This document shows, piece after piece, positions 1-6,278 of a stretch of 13,296 nucleotides of DNA. A program made the position numbers and the translations under genes. This DNA comes from Promethearchaeota archaeon. Its GTDB lineage: Archaea > Asgardarchaeota > Lokiarchaeia > Sigyniarchaeales > SOKP01. Where the stretch lies: the NCBI GenBank assembly GCA_030615235.1, contig JAUWZR010000044.1, forward strand, positions 1 through 13,296. Reading direction: 5' to 3'. Every line of letters starts with the position of its first letter. Position 1 is the stretch's first letter. Below the pieces are notes generated by a model. The model did no database searches, was not told where the DNA came from, and saw only the letters and a list, made by a program, of their open reading frames with translations.

Positions 1-2
1 AT

Positions 3-236
3 AAAATTCGTAATTCAGAAAATAAACTGAAAAATTTAAAAAATGAAGTTAAAAAATTAGAAAAGGAAAAATCGAAAATAGAGGATGCAAAATATTCAAT
101 TAGGAAGGAGAGGCAAAGATTAGACAGTGATAAAGAGAGATTTCTTAAAGAAAAAAGAGATTTTGAGAGAGAATTAAAAAAGACAAAAGAAATCCCAAAA
201 TATAAAATCAAATCAAAAACGCCTTCGAAATATTAA
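3..236 (+). CDS. 3' end of a lysine/glutamate-rich coiled-coil protein (partial)
   Basis: An open frame enters from the left edge and ends at TAA 234-236, giving 77 visible residues. They are almost entirely K, E, R, N, D, L and I in a heptad-like pattern (for example KLKNLKNEVKKLEKEKSKIE), which indicates a long charged coiled coil. The last 18 or so residues (TKEIPKYKIKSKTPSKY) are basic and proline-containing, and look like a disordered tail. No enzymatic motif is visible in this part. The next gene starts 20 bases after the stop in the same direction, so the two may share a transcript. The function cannot be named from the C-terminal end alone; the missing N-terminal part would hold any catalytic or membrane domain. 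That it is coding is fairly sure, because there is no stop over 231 bases in AT-rich DNA. Confidence 0.65.
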   Translation, partial: KIRNSENKLKNLKNEVKKLEKEKSKIEDAKYSIRKERQRLDSDKERFLKEKRDFERELKKTKEIPKYKIKSKTPSKY

Positions 237-256
237 TTAGTAAAGTCTGGGGACTT

Positions 257-1294
257 ATGAGGATTCCAAAAGGAATTGAAGGGGATTACCTTGAAACAAA
301 AGAAAACCACCTTTTCTTCGATATAAAAGGTTTTCACCATCCCCAAGACCGAAAAATTTGTTTTTTAAGATTTTATCCAGATCAAAATGGGGATAGAATA
401 AAGGAAGGCAAAAAGTATAAAAAAATCTATTCCTTGGACGAAAGATATTTGAAAATAAGAGAGGAATACCCACAATATCTTTTTTTTTCAAACGAACTTG
501 ATTTAGAACTTCAAGGGGTTAAAATCAGAGACATTAAAAAAATATATACCCCAAGAGACTATTACAATGCCCTAATAATGAAGAAAAAATTAGTAGATTT
601 CGAACTGGCTTTAGTACAGTTGTGTGAATTGTTTAACAAGAAAGGTAAAGTGCCTGAAAACTCAATAGGAATTTCTGGGTCACCAATGGTCGGATTAAAT
701 AAAGAGAAATCTGATTTAGATATTTTAATATACGGTACTCGAGAAAGTTTAGAATTTCAAGACAATCTGAAAAAAATCTTTAATGTATCAAAGAGTTTAA
801 GGACATATAATATGCAAGAATATAAAACTCACTACAATTGGAGATTCGGAGGATCTAGCTTTAGCTTAGAGTATTTTCTTAAAAGTGAAAAAAGAAAGCT
901 GCATCAAGGAAAATTTCATGGAAAAGATTTGTTTATTCGGTATATCAAAAGCCCGGAAGACTGGAAGGGAAATTATTACGATTACAATTTCAAGAATTTA
1001 GGAAGGATTGAAATAAAAGCAAAAATTGTAGATTCAACCGATTCCATTTTTACTCCCTGCTCTTATAAAATTAAAGGTATAGAAATCTTGGATAAAAATC
1101 TTATTGTAAATAATATAAATTTAAAAGACATTACTGAAATCAACTCGTTTCGCGGCAGATTTTGTGAACACGCTAAGGATGGAGAAAAAGTGTTAGTTAA
1201 AGGAAAACTAGAAGAAGTAATTTTTAAAAGCAGCGAAAAACATCTAAGAATTTTACTTACAGATCAAACTCAAGATATTTTTTGCGTAATATAG
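257..1294 (+). CDS. Predicted archaeal nucleotidyltransferase (COG1665-like), NTase core plus C-terminal beta domain
   Basis: This 345-aa protein has a nucleotidyltransferase active-site signature in its middle: GISGSPMVGL at residues 138-147, followed by SDLDILIYG at 152-160. The Gly-Ser pair and the two acidic residues D153 and D155 are the expected metal/NTP-binding groups of the polymerase-beta-like fold. Residues 1-95 form an N-terminal domain (IPKGIEGDYLETKENHLFFDIKG...), and residues 96-125 (YTPRDYYNAL...) lead as a helix into the NTase core. Residues 250-345 look like a beta-rich domain (GRIEIKAKIVD, TPCSYKIKGIEI, SFRGRFCEHAKDGEKVLVKGKLE). This order matches, from memory, a conserved archaeal group of predicted nucleotidyltransferases with no established substrate. 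The ATG follows a purine-rich GGGGAC, a weak ribosome-binding site. The domain call is firm; the substrate (tRNA, protein or small molecule) is unknown. Confidence 0.85.
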   Translation: MRIPKGIEGDYLETKENHLFFDIKGFHHPQDRKICFLRFYPDQNGDRIKEGKKYKKIYSLDERYLKIREEYPQYLFFSNELDLELQGVKIRDIKKIYTPRDYYNALIMKKKLVDFELALVQLCELFNKKGKVPENSIGISGSPMVGLNKEKSDLDILIYGTRESLEFQDNLKKIFNVSKSLRTYNMQEYKTHYNWRFGGSSFSLEYFLKSEKRKLHQGKFHGKDLFIRYIKSPEDWKGNYYDYNFKNLGRIEIKAKIVDSTDSIFTPCSYKIKGIEILDKNLIVNNINLKDITEINSFRGRFCEHAKDGEKVLVKGKLEEVIFKSSEKHLRILLTDQTQDIFCVI

Positions 1295-1317
1295 CTTTAA
1301 CTATCTTACTGAACATA

Positions 1318-1333
1318 AAGAAACGCTTTTTTT
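1318..1333 (+). terminator. Possible U-tract terminator after the nucleotidyltransferase gene
   Basis: A seven-T run (1327-1333) lies about 33 bases after the stop codon. AAAG and CTTT, a few bases apart, can form a very small stem just before it. Archaeal RNA polymerase can terminate at T-rich tracts without a strong hairpin, so this is plausible but weak. Confidence 0.3.
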
Positions 1334-1344
1334 CCTAAAACAAA

Positions 1345-1373
1345 AAAAATAATAGGAATAAAATATTATTTTT
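1345..1373 (+). promoter_or_regulatory. Perfect 10-bp AT-only inverted repeat overlapping the likely TATA box of the TPR gene
   Basis: The arms AAAAATAATA (1345-1354) and TATTATTTTT (1364-1373) are perfect inverted copies separated by nine bases (GGAATAAAA). The right half contains ATAAAATATT (1359-1368), a good archaeal TATA-like element placed about 25-30 bases before a start site near the ATG at 1397. It could therefore be the promoter, an operator, or the tail of a terminator from the gene upstream. It has no G-C pairs, so an RNA stem would be weak. Confidence 0.35.
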
Positions 1374-1396
1374 CTAAGACACATCTAATTTTTAAA

Positions 1397-2470
1397 ATGA
1401 TTGAGAGATATAAAAAATCAGCAGAATTAGATCCTAATGACGCTGATGCGTGGATTAATTTAGCGGACGCGTATTACGATGAAGGTAAATACGATAACGC
1501 GATAGAATCATACCAAAAAGCAATAGAACTTAATCCTTTTTTTTCGGAAGTATGGAATAATTTAGGCCTAGCGTTTAGTATGATACATCAATTTGAAGAT
1601 GCAATTGAATGTTATCAAGAAGCGCTTAAAATCGAACCGGACGACGCAATTTCTTACTATAATATGGGATTTGCTTATGAAGACTTAGAAGATCACAATA
1701 ATGCACTAAAGTATTACAAAATCGCACTAGAATATGAACCAAGCTATACAGACGTGTGGAATAACATTGCTTTAATTTACAGGGAAAACGAACAATATGA
1801 AGAAGCAATAAAATGCTACAAAAAAGCGATTAAAATCAACCCAGATGAGCAAATGTTATATAACAATCTCGCTATCATCTATTACGACAACCAGAATCTC
1901 GATGAAGCCATAAAGCTTTATAAAAAAGCTATTGATCTTGATCCCAACAATGCTGAATTATGGTTTGATTTAGGTGATGTTGCATATGAACAAAACGATT
2001 ATGAATTAGCAATAGACTGTTATAAAAAAGCAACTGAGCTTAATCCTCAATTCATTGAAGCATGGAATAATTTGGGGTTATCCTACACGTTTACGGAAAA
2101 ATTTGAAAAATCTATCAAGTGTTATGAAGAAGCACTACATTTACAGTCTGATGACCCAGTACTTTATGAAAATTTAGCTTTTAGCTATAGTGCCTTAAAT
2201 GATTTTGATAATGCTATTTTATATTATCAAAACACTCTTAGAATCGATCCTGAGAATATCAACGCGCTTAAGAAATTAGGACGAATCTATTGCGATGTGA
2301 GAAAAAATTATGAAGAAGCAATAAAACAATTTAATAAGATTGTCGCTCTGGATCCTTCAGAATTAGATTTTTGGGAATGCGCAGTAAGTTGTCATGAAAA
2401 ACTAGGAAATTTTGAAAAAGCTAAGGAATGGATTGAAAAAGGGTCCAGACTAAAAGCAAATGATTATTAA
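1397..2470 (+). CDS. Tetratricopeptide repeat (TPR) protein, ten repeats
   Basis: The 357-residue protein is almost wholly made of 34-residue TPR units. Ten can be counted by their anchors (W/Y-x-N-L at the start of helix A, A-I-x-x-Y-x-K-A at helix B and a closing xxP): helix A begins near residues 18, 52, 86, 120, 154, 188, 222, 256, 290 and 325. Unit 9 carries a one-residue insertion (RKNYEEAI). The tenth unit is degenerate and acts as the capping helix pair (EKAKEWIEKGSRLKANDY). There is no signal peptide, membrane segment or fused catalytic domain, so the product is a soluble superhelical scaffold that binds peptides or proteins. Endonuclease Q starts 24 bases downstream on the same strand, so the two may be co-transcribed, but a functional link is not shown. 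The partner cannot be inferred from sequence. Confidence 0.93.
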   Translation: MIERYKKSAELDPNDADAWINLADAYYDEGKYDNAIESYQKAIELNPFFSEVWNNLGLAFSMIHQFEDAIECYQEALKIEPDDAISYYNMGFAYEDLEDHNNALKYYKIALEYEPSYTDVWNNIALIYRENEQYEEAIKCYKKAIKINPDEQMLYNNLAIIYYDNQNLDEAIKLYKKAIDLDPNNAELWFDLGDVAYEQNDYELAIDCYKKATELNPQFIEAWNNLGLSYTFTEKFEKSIKCYEEALHLQSDDPVLYENLAFSYSALNDFDNAILYYQNTLRIDPENINALKKLGRIYCDVRKNYEEAIKQFNKIVALDPSELDFWECAVSCHEKLGNFEKAKEWIEKGSRLKANDY

Positions 2471-2494
2471 TAGATTCTAGTTTTAAATTAACTA

Positions 2495-3805
2495 ATGGAT
2501 TCTTTTAATGCTGACTTACACATCCACTCACCTCATTCAATTGCAGTATCTAAAAATCTTAATTTAGATACTATGGTTGAGACGAGCAAGAAAAAAGGGC
2601 TTCATATCCTTGGAACCGGAGATGTATTGCAACCGGATTGGTTAAAGTATTTAGAAAAGAATTTGAAAAAAGATAGTGACGGAGCTTTCTCATATAAAGA
2701 TGTCTATTTTATTTTGCAGACTGAAATAGAAGATGAAAATTCGATTCATGAAGTGGTTTTTTTTCCCGATTTTTCAACCGTAAGAGAAGTCCAAAAAAAG
2801 ATTAAACCGTATTCAAAAAATATTTTGGGTGAGTGGGGGGGTCGTCCAAGGGTAAATTTACCTCCTGCGGAACTAGTTGACATTATCACAGATTTTGGAG
2901 CTATGATAGGTCCTGCTCATGCTTTTACTCCATTTAGAGCAATTTTTCGCCAAAATAAGTACGCAACTCTCGAACAATGCTATCAAGATGCCGTTAAAAA
3001 AGTGAAATTTTTAGAATTAGGGCTCTCTGCTAATACAGATTTAGCTGATAAATTAGATTCTCTTAAAAATATATCTTTTCTAAGCAATAGCGATGCGCAT
3101 TCTGAAAGTCCCCGCTCTTTAGGGAGAGAATTCAACAAAATTAAAATGGAAAACCCGTCATTTGATGAACTAGCATTAGCCTTAGAAAGGAAAAATCAAC
3201 GCAAAATTGAACTAAATGTAGGCCTTCACCCGAAGTTAGGTAAATATTATAATATGTTCTGCAATAAATGTAGAAGAAGAGTAATGTTCGTTAAATCAGA
3301 AAAAACTAGAGATTCACTATTTAACGAATATACTATTTCAGAACAATTCATAAAAATAGTATCAGAAAACCCCTTAAATGCGAGAAAAGAATATATAAAC
3401 AGTGTATCCAAAGGGAAAATTGTTTGTCCTGCTTGTAAAGAAAAAACTAACAAAAACTTCAAAATTAAATTAGGAGTCAGTGAAAGAATTGATGTTATTT
3501 CTACCTCAAACGAACCAATACACCCAAATCATAGGCCTCCATACGTCAATGCGGTTCCTTTAATGGATATAATTCGCGCGATTAAAAAAATTAAGAGCAC
3601 TAATAGTGTTACAGTTTTAAAATCATATGAAAAAATGTTAAATGAACTAGGCACCGAATTTGATATTTTAATTGATAAAGAAATTGAAGAAATCAAAAAA
3701 TTTGACGAGAATATTGCCACAGTTATCGAAGCAATAAGGAAAAATAATGTTGAATATACTCCTGGTGGAGGTGGGACTTATGGGCAAATTCAACTCGAAA
3801 TATAA
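2495..3805 (+). CDS. Endonuclease Q-like PHP-domain DNA repair nuclease (TIGR00375-type)
   Basis: This is a 436-aa PHP-fold metallo-phosphoesterase with a zinc ribbon. N-terminal PHP metal-binding residues are visible: D7-L-H9-I-H11, GTGD at 40-43, TEIE around 76-79, H85, H142 in GPAHAF, and N198-S-D200-A-H202. Residues 243-249 (LHPKLGK) lead into a zinc finger with C256-x2-C259 and C311-x2-C314. A helical C-terminal segment follows and ends in a glycine-rich PGGGGTYG loop (423-430). The order PHP, zinc ribbon, helical tail and the length (about 420-440) match the archaeal/Bacillus endonuclease Q family. Characterised members nick DNA 5' of uracil, hypoxanthine or abasic sites, giving an alternative entry to repair of deaminated bases. 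All PHP ligands appear intact, so activity is expected. The family call rests on motif recall, not a search. Confidence 0.85.
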   Translation: MDSFNADLHIHSPHSIAVSKNLNLDTMVETSKKKGLHILGTGDVLQPDWLKYLEKNLKKDSDGAFSYKDVYFILQTEIEDENSIHEVVFFPDFSTVREVQKKIKPYSKNILGEWGGRPRVNLPPAELVDIITDFGAMIGPAHAFTPFRAIFRQNKYATLEQCYQDAVKKVKFLELGLSANTDLADKLDSLKNISFLSNSDAHSESPRSLGREFNKIKMENPSFDELALALERKNQRKIELNVGLHPKLGKYYNMFCNKCRRRVMFVKSEKTRDSLFNEYTISEQFIKIVSENPLNARKEYINSVSKGKIVCPACKEKTNKNFKIKLGVSERIDVISTSNEPIHPNHRPPYVNAVPLMDIIRAIKKIKSTNSVTVLKSYEKMLNELGTEFDILIDKEIEEIKKFDENIATVIEAIRKNNVEYTPGGGGTYGQIQLEI

Positions 3806-3852
3806 CTTTCTAAAGAAAAATTTAAATTGTTGTTAATAAGAAAAGCTAAGTA

Positions 3853-3867
3853 TTGAAAAAATTTCAA
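3853..3867. terminator. Possible shared terminator hairpin between convergent genes
   Basis: TTGAAA (3853-3858) and TTTCAA (3862-3867) form a perfect 6-bp stem with an AAA loop. It sits between the end of the endonuclease Q gene and the stop of the minus-strand small gene, followed by AT-rich sequence on both sides. The position suits a bidirectional terminator; the stem is weak. Confidence 0.35.
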
Positions 3868-3874
3868 AATTTGG

Positions 3875-4102
3875 CTAAATTTCAAACTCTAAATTAAGAT
3901 TTAAAAGTTCTCCACATTTAGAGCAAGTCATAAAATCAAAAATTTTAAATGCTACAACCATAAGTTCTAAATCTTTTCTAGGAAATCGGTTTTTAAATTT
4001 TTTTGTATAATCTCCGGAGGGACAGCTAATAATTGCTCGAACATTAATTATATCCTCCATTTCCGGACTATCAAAAGTTTGTTCAGTTGCATTCTTATTC
4101 AT
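3875..4102 (-). CDS. Small protein with a C-terminal zinc knuckle (hypothetical)
   Basis: This 75-aa reading frame lies on the minus strand, convergent with endonuclease Q and divergent from ftsZ. No larger frame competes with it. The C-terminal half reads as a real folded protein: IISCPSGDYTKKFKNRFP, then a hydrophobic strand (LMVVAFKIFDFMTC), then CSKCGELLNLNLEFEI. Thus C60-x2-C63 (TCSKCGE) forms one zinc knuckle and C28 stands alone. One CxxC pair alone would need a partner knuckle, perhaps from a second subunit, to bind zinc. No Shine-Dalgarno sequence precedes the ATG, although purine-rich TAGAAATTGAA does, and an AT-rich TATA-like stretch lies close by; a leaderless or short-leader mRNA is possible. 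Function unknown. It has the style of the many one-knuckle proteins found in archaeal genomes. Confidence 0.55.
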   Translation of the reverse strand: MNKNATEQTFDSPEMEDIINVRAIISCPSGDYTKKFKNRFPRKDLELMVVAFKIFDFMTCSKCGELLNLNLEFEI

Positions 4103-4274
4103 TTCAATTTCTATTTTTAATCAACCCCGGGCATATAGAACATAGTCTTCAGTCATTTAAATGTATCTATTTCAAAATTTGTCCTTATTATCACACGAAC
4201 AAGTAGAAATTTGATGTATTTTCAATATATTACCCAAATAACACCCATATTAATAATATTAATCTTGATATGTA

Positions 4275-4300
4275 TTATTAGCGTATTATATAGCTAATTA
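4275..4300 (+). promoter_or_regulatory. Inverted repeat flanking the putative ftsZ TATA box
   Basis: TTATTAGC (4275-4282) and GCTAATTA (4293-4300) are inverted copies with one mismatch. The ten bases between them (GTATTATATA) contain the best TATA-like element, about 30-35 bases before the ftsZ ATG. A transcription start near 4313-4318 would make the ftsZ mRNA nearly leaderless. The arrangement resembles an operator placed over the TATA box. The rest of 4103-4322 is AT-rich, with a tandem ATATTAATA ATATTAAT near 4247-4263 and no convincing gene. Confidence 0.4.
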
Positions 4301-4322
4301 CTCCATATTATGGTAATGGTTA

Positions 4323-5468
4323 ATGAACAACGATGAATTTGATCTGAGCGAAATTGTAAAATCTAGAGAATCTGTTAGGTCTAGGTTTAATGAGATAGCG
4401 CGTCATAACATTAAATCAAATAATGTGTCAAATCTAGATGACGACACTTATCTAGCGGATCTGCTAAAAGTTTTAAAAATTAAATCTTTAGTTATTGGGA
4501 TCGGTGGAGCCGGGAATAACACCGTTTCAAGAATGCTCGATATAGACACTAATTACATCGACACGCTCGCCATTAATACAGATGCTCACGATTTATATTA
4601 CTCAAATTCTAGCCAGAAACTTTTAATCGGAAAAGAGATTTGCAACGGACTCGGGTCTGGTAACGATCCCCGCATCGGTACTGCGGCTGCTGAAGAAGAT
4701 GTAGATCGCCTCTCTCAAGTGTTAAATGCTGACGTAGTTTTCCTTACTTTTGGCTTGGGGGGTGGTACCGGTACTGGAGCAGCTCCTATTATTGCTAGGG
4801 AAGCGAAAAAAAATAATGCCATGGTTGTATCGTTTTGTTCGGTTCCTTTTAAATCTGAAGGAGTGGAACGAAGTTTAAGAGCAAGAAAAGGTTTAGAGGA
4901 ACTTATGAAATATTCTGATACATTGATCCCTATTCCAAACGATAATCTTCTCCGCTTTAACCAAAAATTACCTATTCTAGCAGGCTTTAAGATTATGGAT
5001 GAGGTTTTAATCAGGTGTATTAAAGAAATAATCAGTCTAATAAATAACTGTGGATTGATTAATATTGATTACGCAGATGTTAGAAAAGTGTTAGAAAAAA
5101 AAGGAAATTACCCTTCTGGCTTAATAGGTATTACAGAATCGTTAGGTGAAGATATCGATTTAATAAAAAAGGCTAAACTAGCATTACACAATCCTCTTTT
5201 AGAACCGGACACAAAAAAAGTTGATAAATGCATAGTTTCTGTTTCTGGTGATCATCAATTATCATTATCTAAAATAGACAAGATTATTTCAACAATTTCC
5301 AGCGAAATTCCCAATAATGCGTCTCTTAAATTCGGAACTTCATTAAATCCAGCTCTAGGATCTAAAATTAGGATTATGGCGTTAGGTCGAGGCCCAATCT
5401 CGCCATATGTTCAAGCGGCAATAGATGGGACTGAATTTCCACACTCTAACATAAGCCAACTTAAATAA
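4323..5468 (+). CDS. ftsZ: Cell division protein FtsZ (archaeal type)
   Basis: FtsZ is a tubulin-fold GTPase that polymerises into the division ring. The 381 aa show the full GTPase set: GIGGAGNN (59-66) for the first phosphate loop, AINTDAHDL (83-91) for T3, the tubulin signature GGGTGTGAAP (146-155), IPNDNLL (204-210) for the base contact, and the T7 loop N247-I-D249-Y-A-D252 with the acidic residues that trigger hydrolysis in the next subunit. The second domain is complete up to IRIMALGRG (349-357). It has a charged 50-residue N-terminal extension (NNDEFDLSEIVKSRESVRSRF...). The tail ends soon after the globular domain, with no obvious conserved C-terminal peptide for FtsA/SepF-type partners. 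Differences from the usual consensus include GSGNDPRIG at 111-119 and GLIGITES after T7 where many FtsZs have an MMGxGxA-type stretch. It stands alone, not in a division cluster. Confidence 0.95.
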   Translation: MNNDEFDLSEIVKSRESVRSRFNEIARHNIKSNNVSNLDDDTYLADLLKVLKIKSLVIGIGGAGNNTVSRMLDIDTNYIDTLAINTDAHDLYYSNSSQKLLIGKEICNGLGSGNDPRIGTAAAEEDVDRLSQVLNADVVFLTFGLGGGTGTGAAPIIAREAKKNNAMVVSFCSVPFKSEGVERSLRARKGLEELMKYSDTLIPIPNDNLLRFNQKLPILAGFKIMDEVLIRCIKEIISLINNCGLINIDYADVRKVLEKKGNYPSGLIGITESLGEDIDLIKKAKLALHNPLLEPDTKKVDKCIVSVSGDHQLSLSKIDKIISTISSEIPNNASLKFGTSLNPALGSKIRIMALGRGPISPYVQAAIDGTEFPHSNISQLK

Positions 5469-5519
5469 TATTCTATATAACATCAGTATTTAATAATCAA
5501 TTTTTATCCTTCCATAACC

Positions 5520-5533
5520 TTTTTTTAAAAAAA
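5520..5533. terminator. T7/A7 palindrome, possible ftsZ terminator
   Basis: Seven Ts (5520-5526) are directly followed by seven As (5527-5533), about 50 bases after the ftsZ stop. The T tract could end the ftsZ transcript on the + strand. It has no hairpin of its own in that orientation beyond the palindrome. A further 7-bp repeat pair, TTAAATA (5461-5467) and TATTTAA (5487-5493), spans the ftsZ stop codon. Confidence 0.3.
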
Positions 5534-5536
5534 TCC

Positions 5537-5544
5537 TTATAATT
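5537..5544 (+). promoter_or_regulatory. TATA-like element of the split-barrel protein gene
   Basis: TTATAATT is centred about 26 bases before position 5567. That would give a short 5' leader of about 20 bases to the ATG at 5586 and would place the TTG at 5553 upstream of the transcript, which is why the ATG was preferred. Confidence 0.35.
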
Positions 5545-5585
5545 CATAATAATTGCATCTAGGTGAATCTATAATAGGAAATAAA

Positions 5586-6026
5586 ATGCCAGAAGAAGAT
5601 TTAAAAAAAGAAATCCGAGATTTTTTAGACAATAGAAAGATTCTCGTACTCTGTACTTGTTCGGATAATACACCTCGCGCAACACCTATGGATTTTTACA
5701 TGGACAAGAGATCAAATGATTTTAATATATATGTGGGACCTGTTCCTGGGAGAAAAGTAAAAAACATCGAAGAAAATCCAAATATTAGTATTGGAATCTA
5801 TACACCTATGGATACTGGTAAAATACAAGGTATGCAAATTACAGCATCTGGAAAAGAAAGATTGGTTTTTTTAAGGAAAGGGGATAAAGAATTTGATAAG
5901 GTTCAAAAAATCGTCCGAGGAAAAAGAAATCTCCTCTTAAAAATTATTCCAGAAAAAATTGAACTTCTCGATTATGATTTTATAAAAGATGGATATTCAC
6001 GCCTTCAATATTTAGAATTCTATTAA
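5586..6026 (+). CDS. Pyridoxamine 5'-phosphate oxidase-like split-barrel flavin/F420-binding protein
   Basis: A 146-aa protein of the PNPOx-like split-barrel class. Members bind FMN or the deazaflavin F420 at a dimer interface and reduce diverse small molecules. Visible signature pieces are a leading amphipathic helix (EEDLKKEIRDFLDNRKI, 3-19), strand VLCTCSDNTPRATPMDFYMD (21-40), with the R-A-T-P-M block typical of the cofactor edge, then FNIYVGP, R56-K-V-K-N-I-E-E-N-P (56-65), and the closing strand QITASGKERLV (84-94). The KxxNIxxNP element is characteristic of the family. The frame is open back to a TTG at 5553, but the ATG at 5586 has AGGA six bases ahead of it and fits the TATA-like element, so it was chosen. 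Substrate and cofactor cannot be told. It may be independent of ftsZ, as 117 bases separate them. Confidence 0.85.
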   Translation: MPEEDLKKEIRDFLDNRKILVLCTCSDNTPRATPMDFYMDKRSNDFNIYVGPVPGRKVKNIEENPNISIGIYTPMDTGKIQGMQITASGKERLVFLRKGDKEFDKVQKIVRGKRNLLLKIIPEKIELLDYDFIKDGYSRLQYLEFY

Positions 6027-6067
6027 TTTTAAAATCTTATTTAGAATTGATACAACCAAAAGTTCCG

Positions 6068-6080
6068 TTATATTTTTAAA
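6068..6080 (+). promoter_or_regulatory. Distal TATA-like element upstream of the ileS leader region
   Basis: TTATATTTTTAAA, preceded by CCG, would start transcription near 6096-6104, just before the GGATGTGGAT segment and the 23-codon ORF. If used, it gives ileS a roughly 225-base 5' leader or makes a separate small RNA. Confidence 0.35.
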
Positions 6081-6109
6081 ACCCTTTTACTTTATTTTAA
6101 GTATATTAC

Positions 6110-6256
6110 GGATGTGGATGTTATGAATGAAAAATCTAAATTTTTAGTTTTAACACCAAATTTCATAGAGATCATATCCGATATTATTATTTAGATAAAA
6201 TTCTTTTCTTTATGAAACGAATTTCGAAAGAAATTATCCACATCCTGTTTCATAAA
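6110..6256 (+). promoter_or_regulatory. Putative structured RNA leader of ileS with alternative pairings
   Basis: Four segments can pair in alternation: (1) TATGAA 6122-6127, (2) TTTCATA 6161-6167, (3) TTTATGAAAC 6209-6218 and (4) GTTTCATAAA 6247-6256. Pairings are 1:2 at 6 bp, 2:3 at 7 bp and 3:4 at 10 bp, all perfect. Inside 3:4 lies a second perfect stem, AATTTC (6220-6225) and GAAATT (6230-6235), with a GAAA tetraloop. The 11 bases between it and segment 4 (6236-6246) include ATCCACATCC, the exact complement of GGATGTGGAT at 6110-6119. Its core CCACAT also complements ATGTGG at 6316-6321, next to the ileS start. No U-run follows 3:4, so it is not a standard intrinsic terminator. It could be a translational switch, a small RNA or, less likely, chance. 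No T-box consensus is seen. Confidence 0.4.
6123..6194 (+). CDS. Candidate isoleucine-rich leader peptide (23 aa) upstream of ileS
   Basis: ATG 6123 opens a 23-codon frame, MNEKSKFLVLTPNFIEIISDIII, closed by TAG at 6192-6194. Six of its last nine residues are isoleucine (15, 17, 18, 21, 22, 23), and all three isoleucine codons are used (ATA, ATC, ATA, then ATT three times). It ends 123-135 bases before the isoleucyl-tRNA synthetase start. Its first isoleucine codon lies inside pairing segment 2 of the surrounding structure, and its start codon inside segment 1. A weak GTGGAT precedes the ATG by four bases. AT-rich DNA makes isoleucine codons common, so chance is a real alternative; translation of this ORF is inference only. 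Confidence 0.35.
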   Translation: MNEKSKFLVLTPNFIEIISDIII

Positions 6257-6278
6257 TAAAAAACAGAACTTTTACATA

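Noticed and set aside
255..491. Minus-strand 78-codon frame over the nucleotidyltransferase start
   Set aside because: Shadow frame with antisense-type F/L-rich composition; the plus-strand protein carries the real motifs.
4130..4137. GC-rich CCCCGGG island in an AT-rich gap
   Set aside because: Too short and isolated to support a function; no dyad beyond the CCCGGG hexamer.
6112..6126. Second mini-ORF ATG TGG ATG TTA TGA (MWML) before the Ile-rich ORF
   Set aside because: Four codons only, probably chance; it has no cognate residue for ileS.
6110..6256. T-box riboswitch upstream of ileS
   Set aside because: No T-box sequence (AGGGUGGNACCGCG-like) or specifier stem is visible, and T-boxes are known from bacteria, chiefly Firmicutes.
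6209..6265. H/ACA guide RNA (hairpin followed by ACA)
   Set aside because: The internal loop is one-sided (1 base against 11), so there is no two-armed pseudouridylation pocket, and the ACA is several bases away from the stem.
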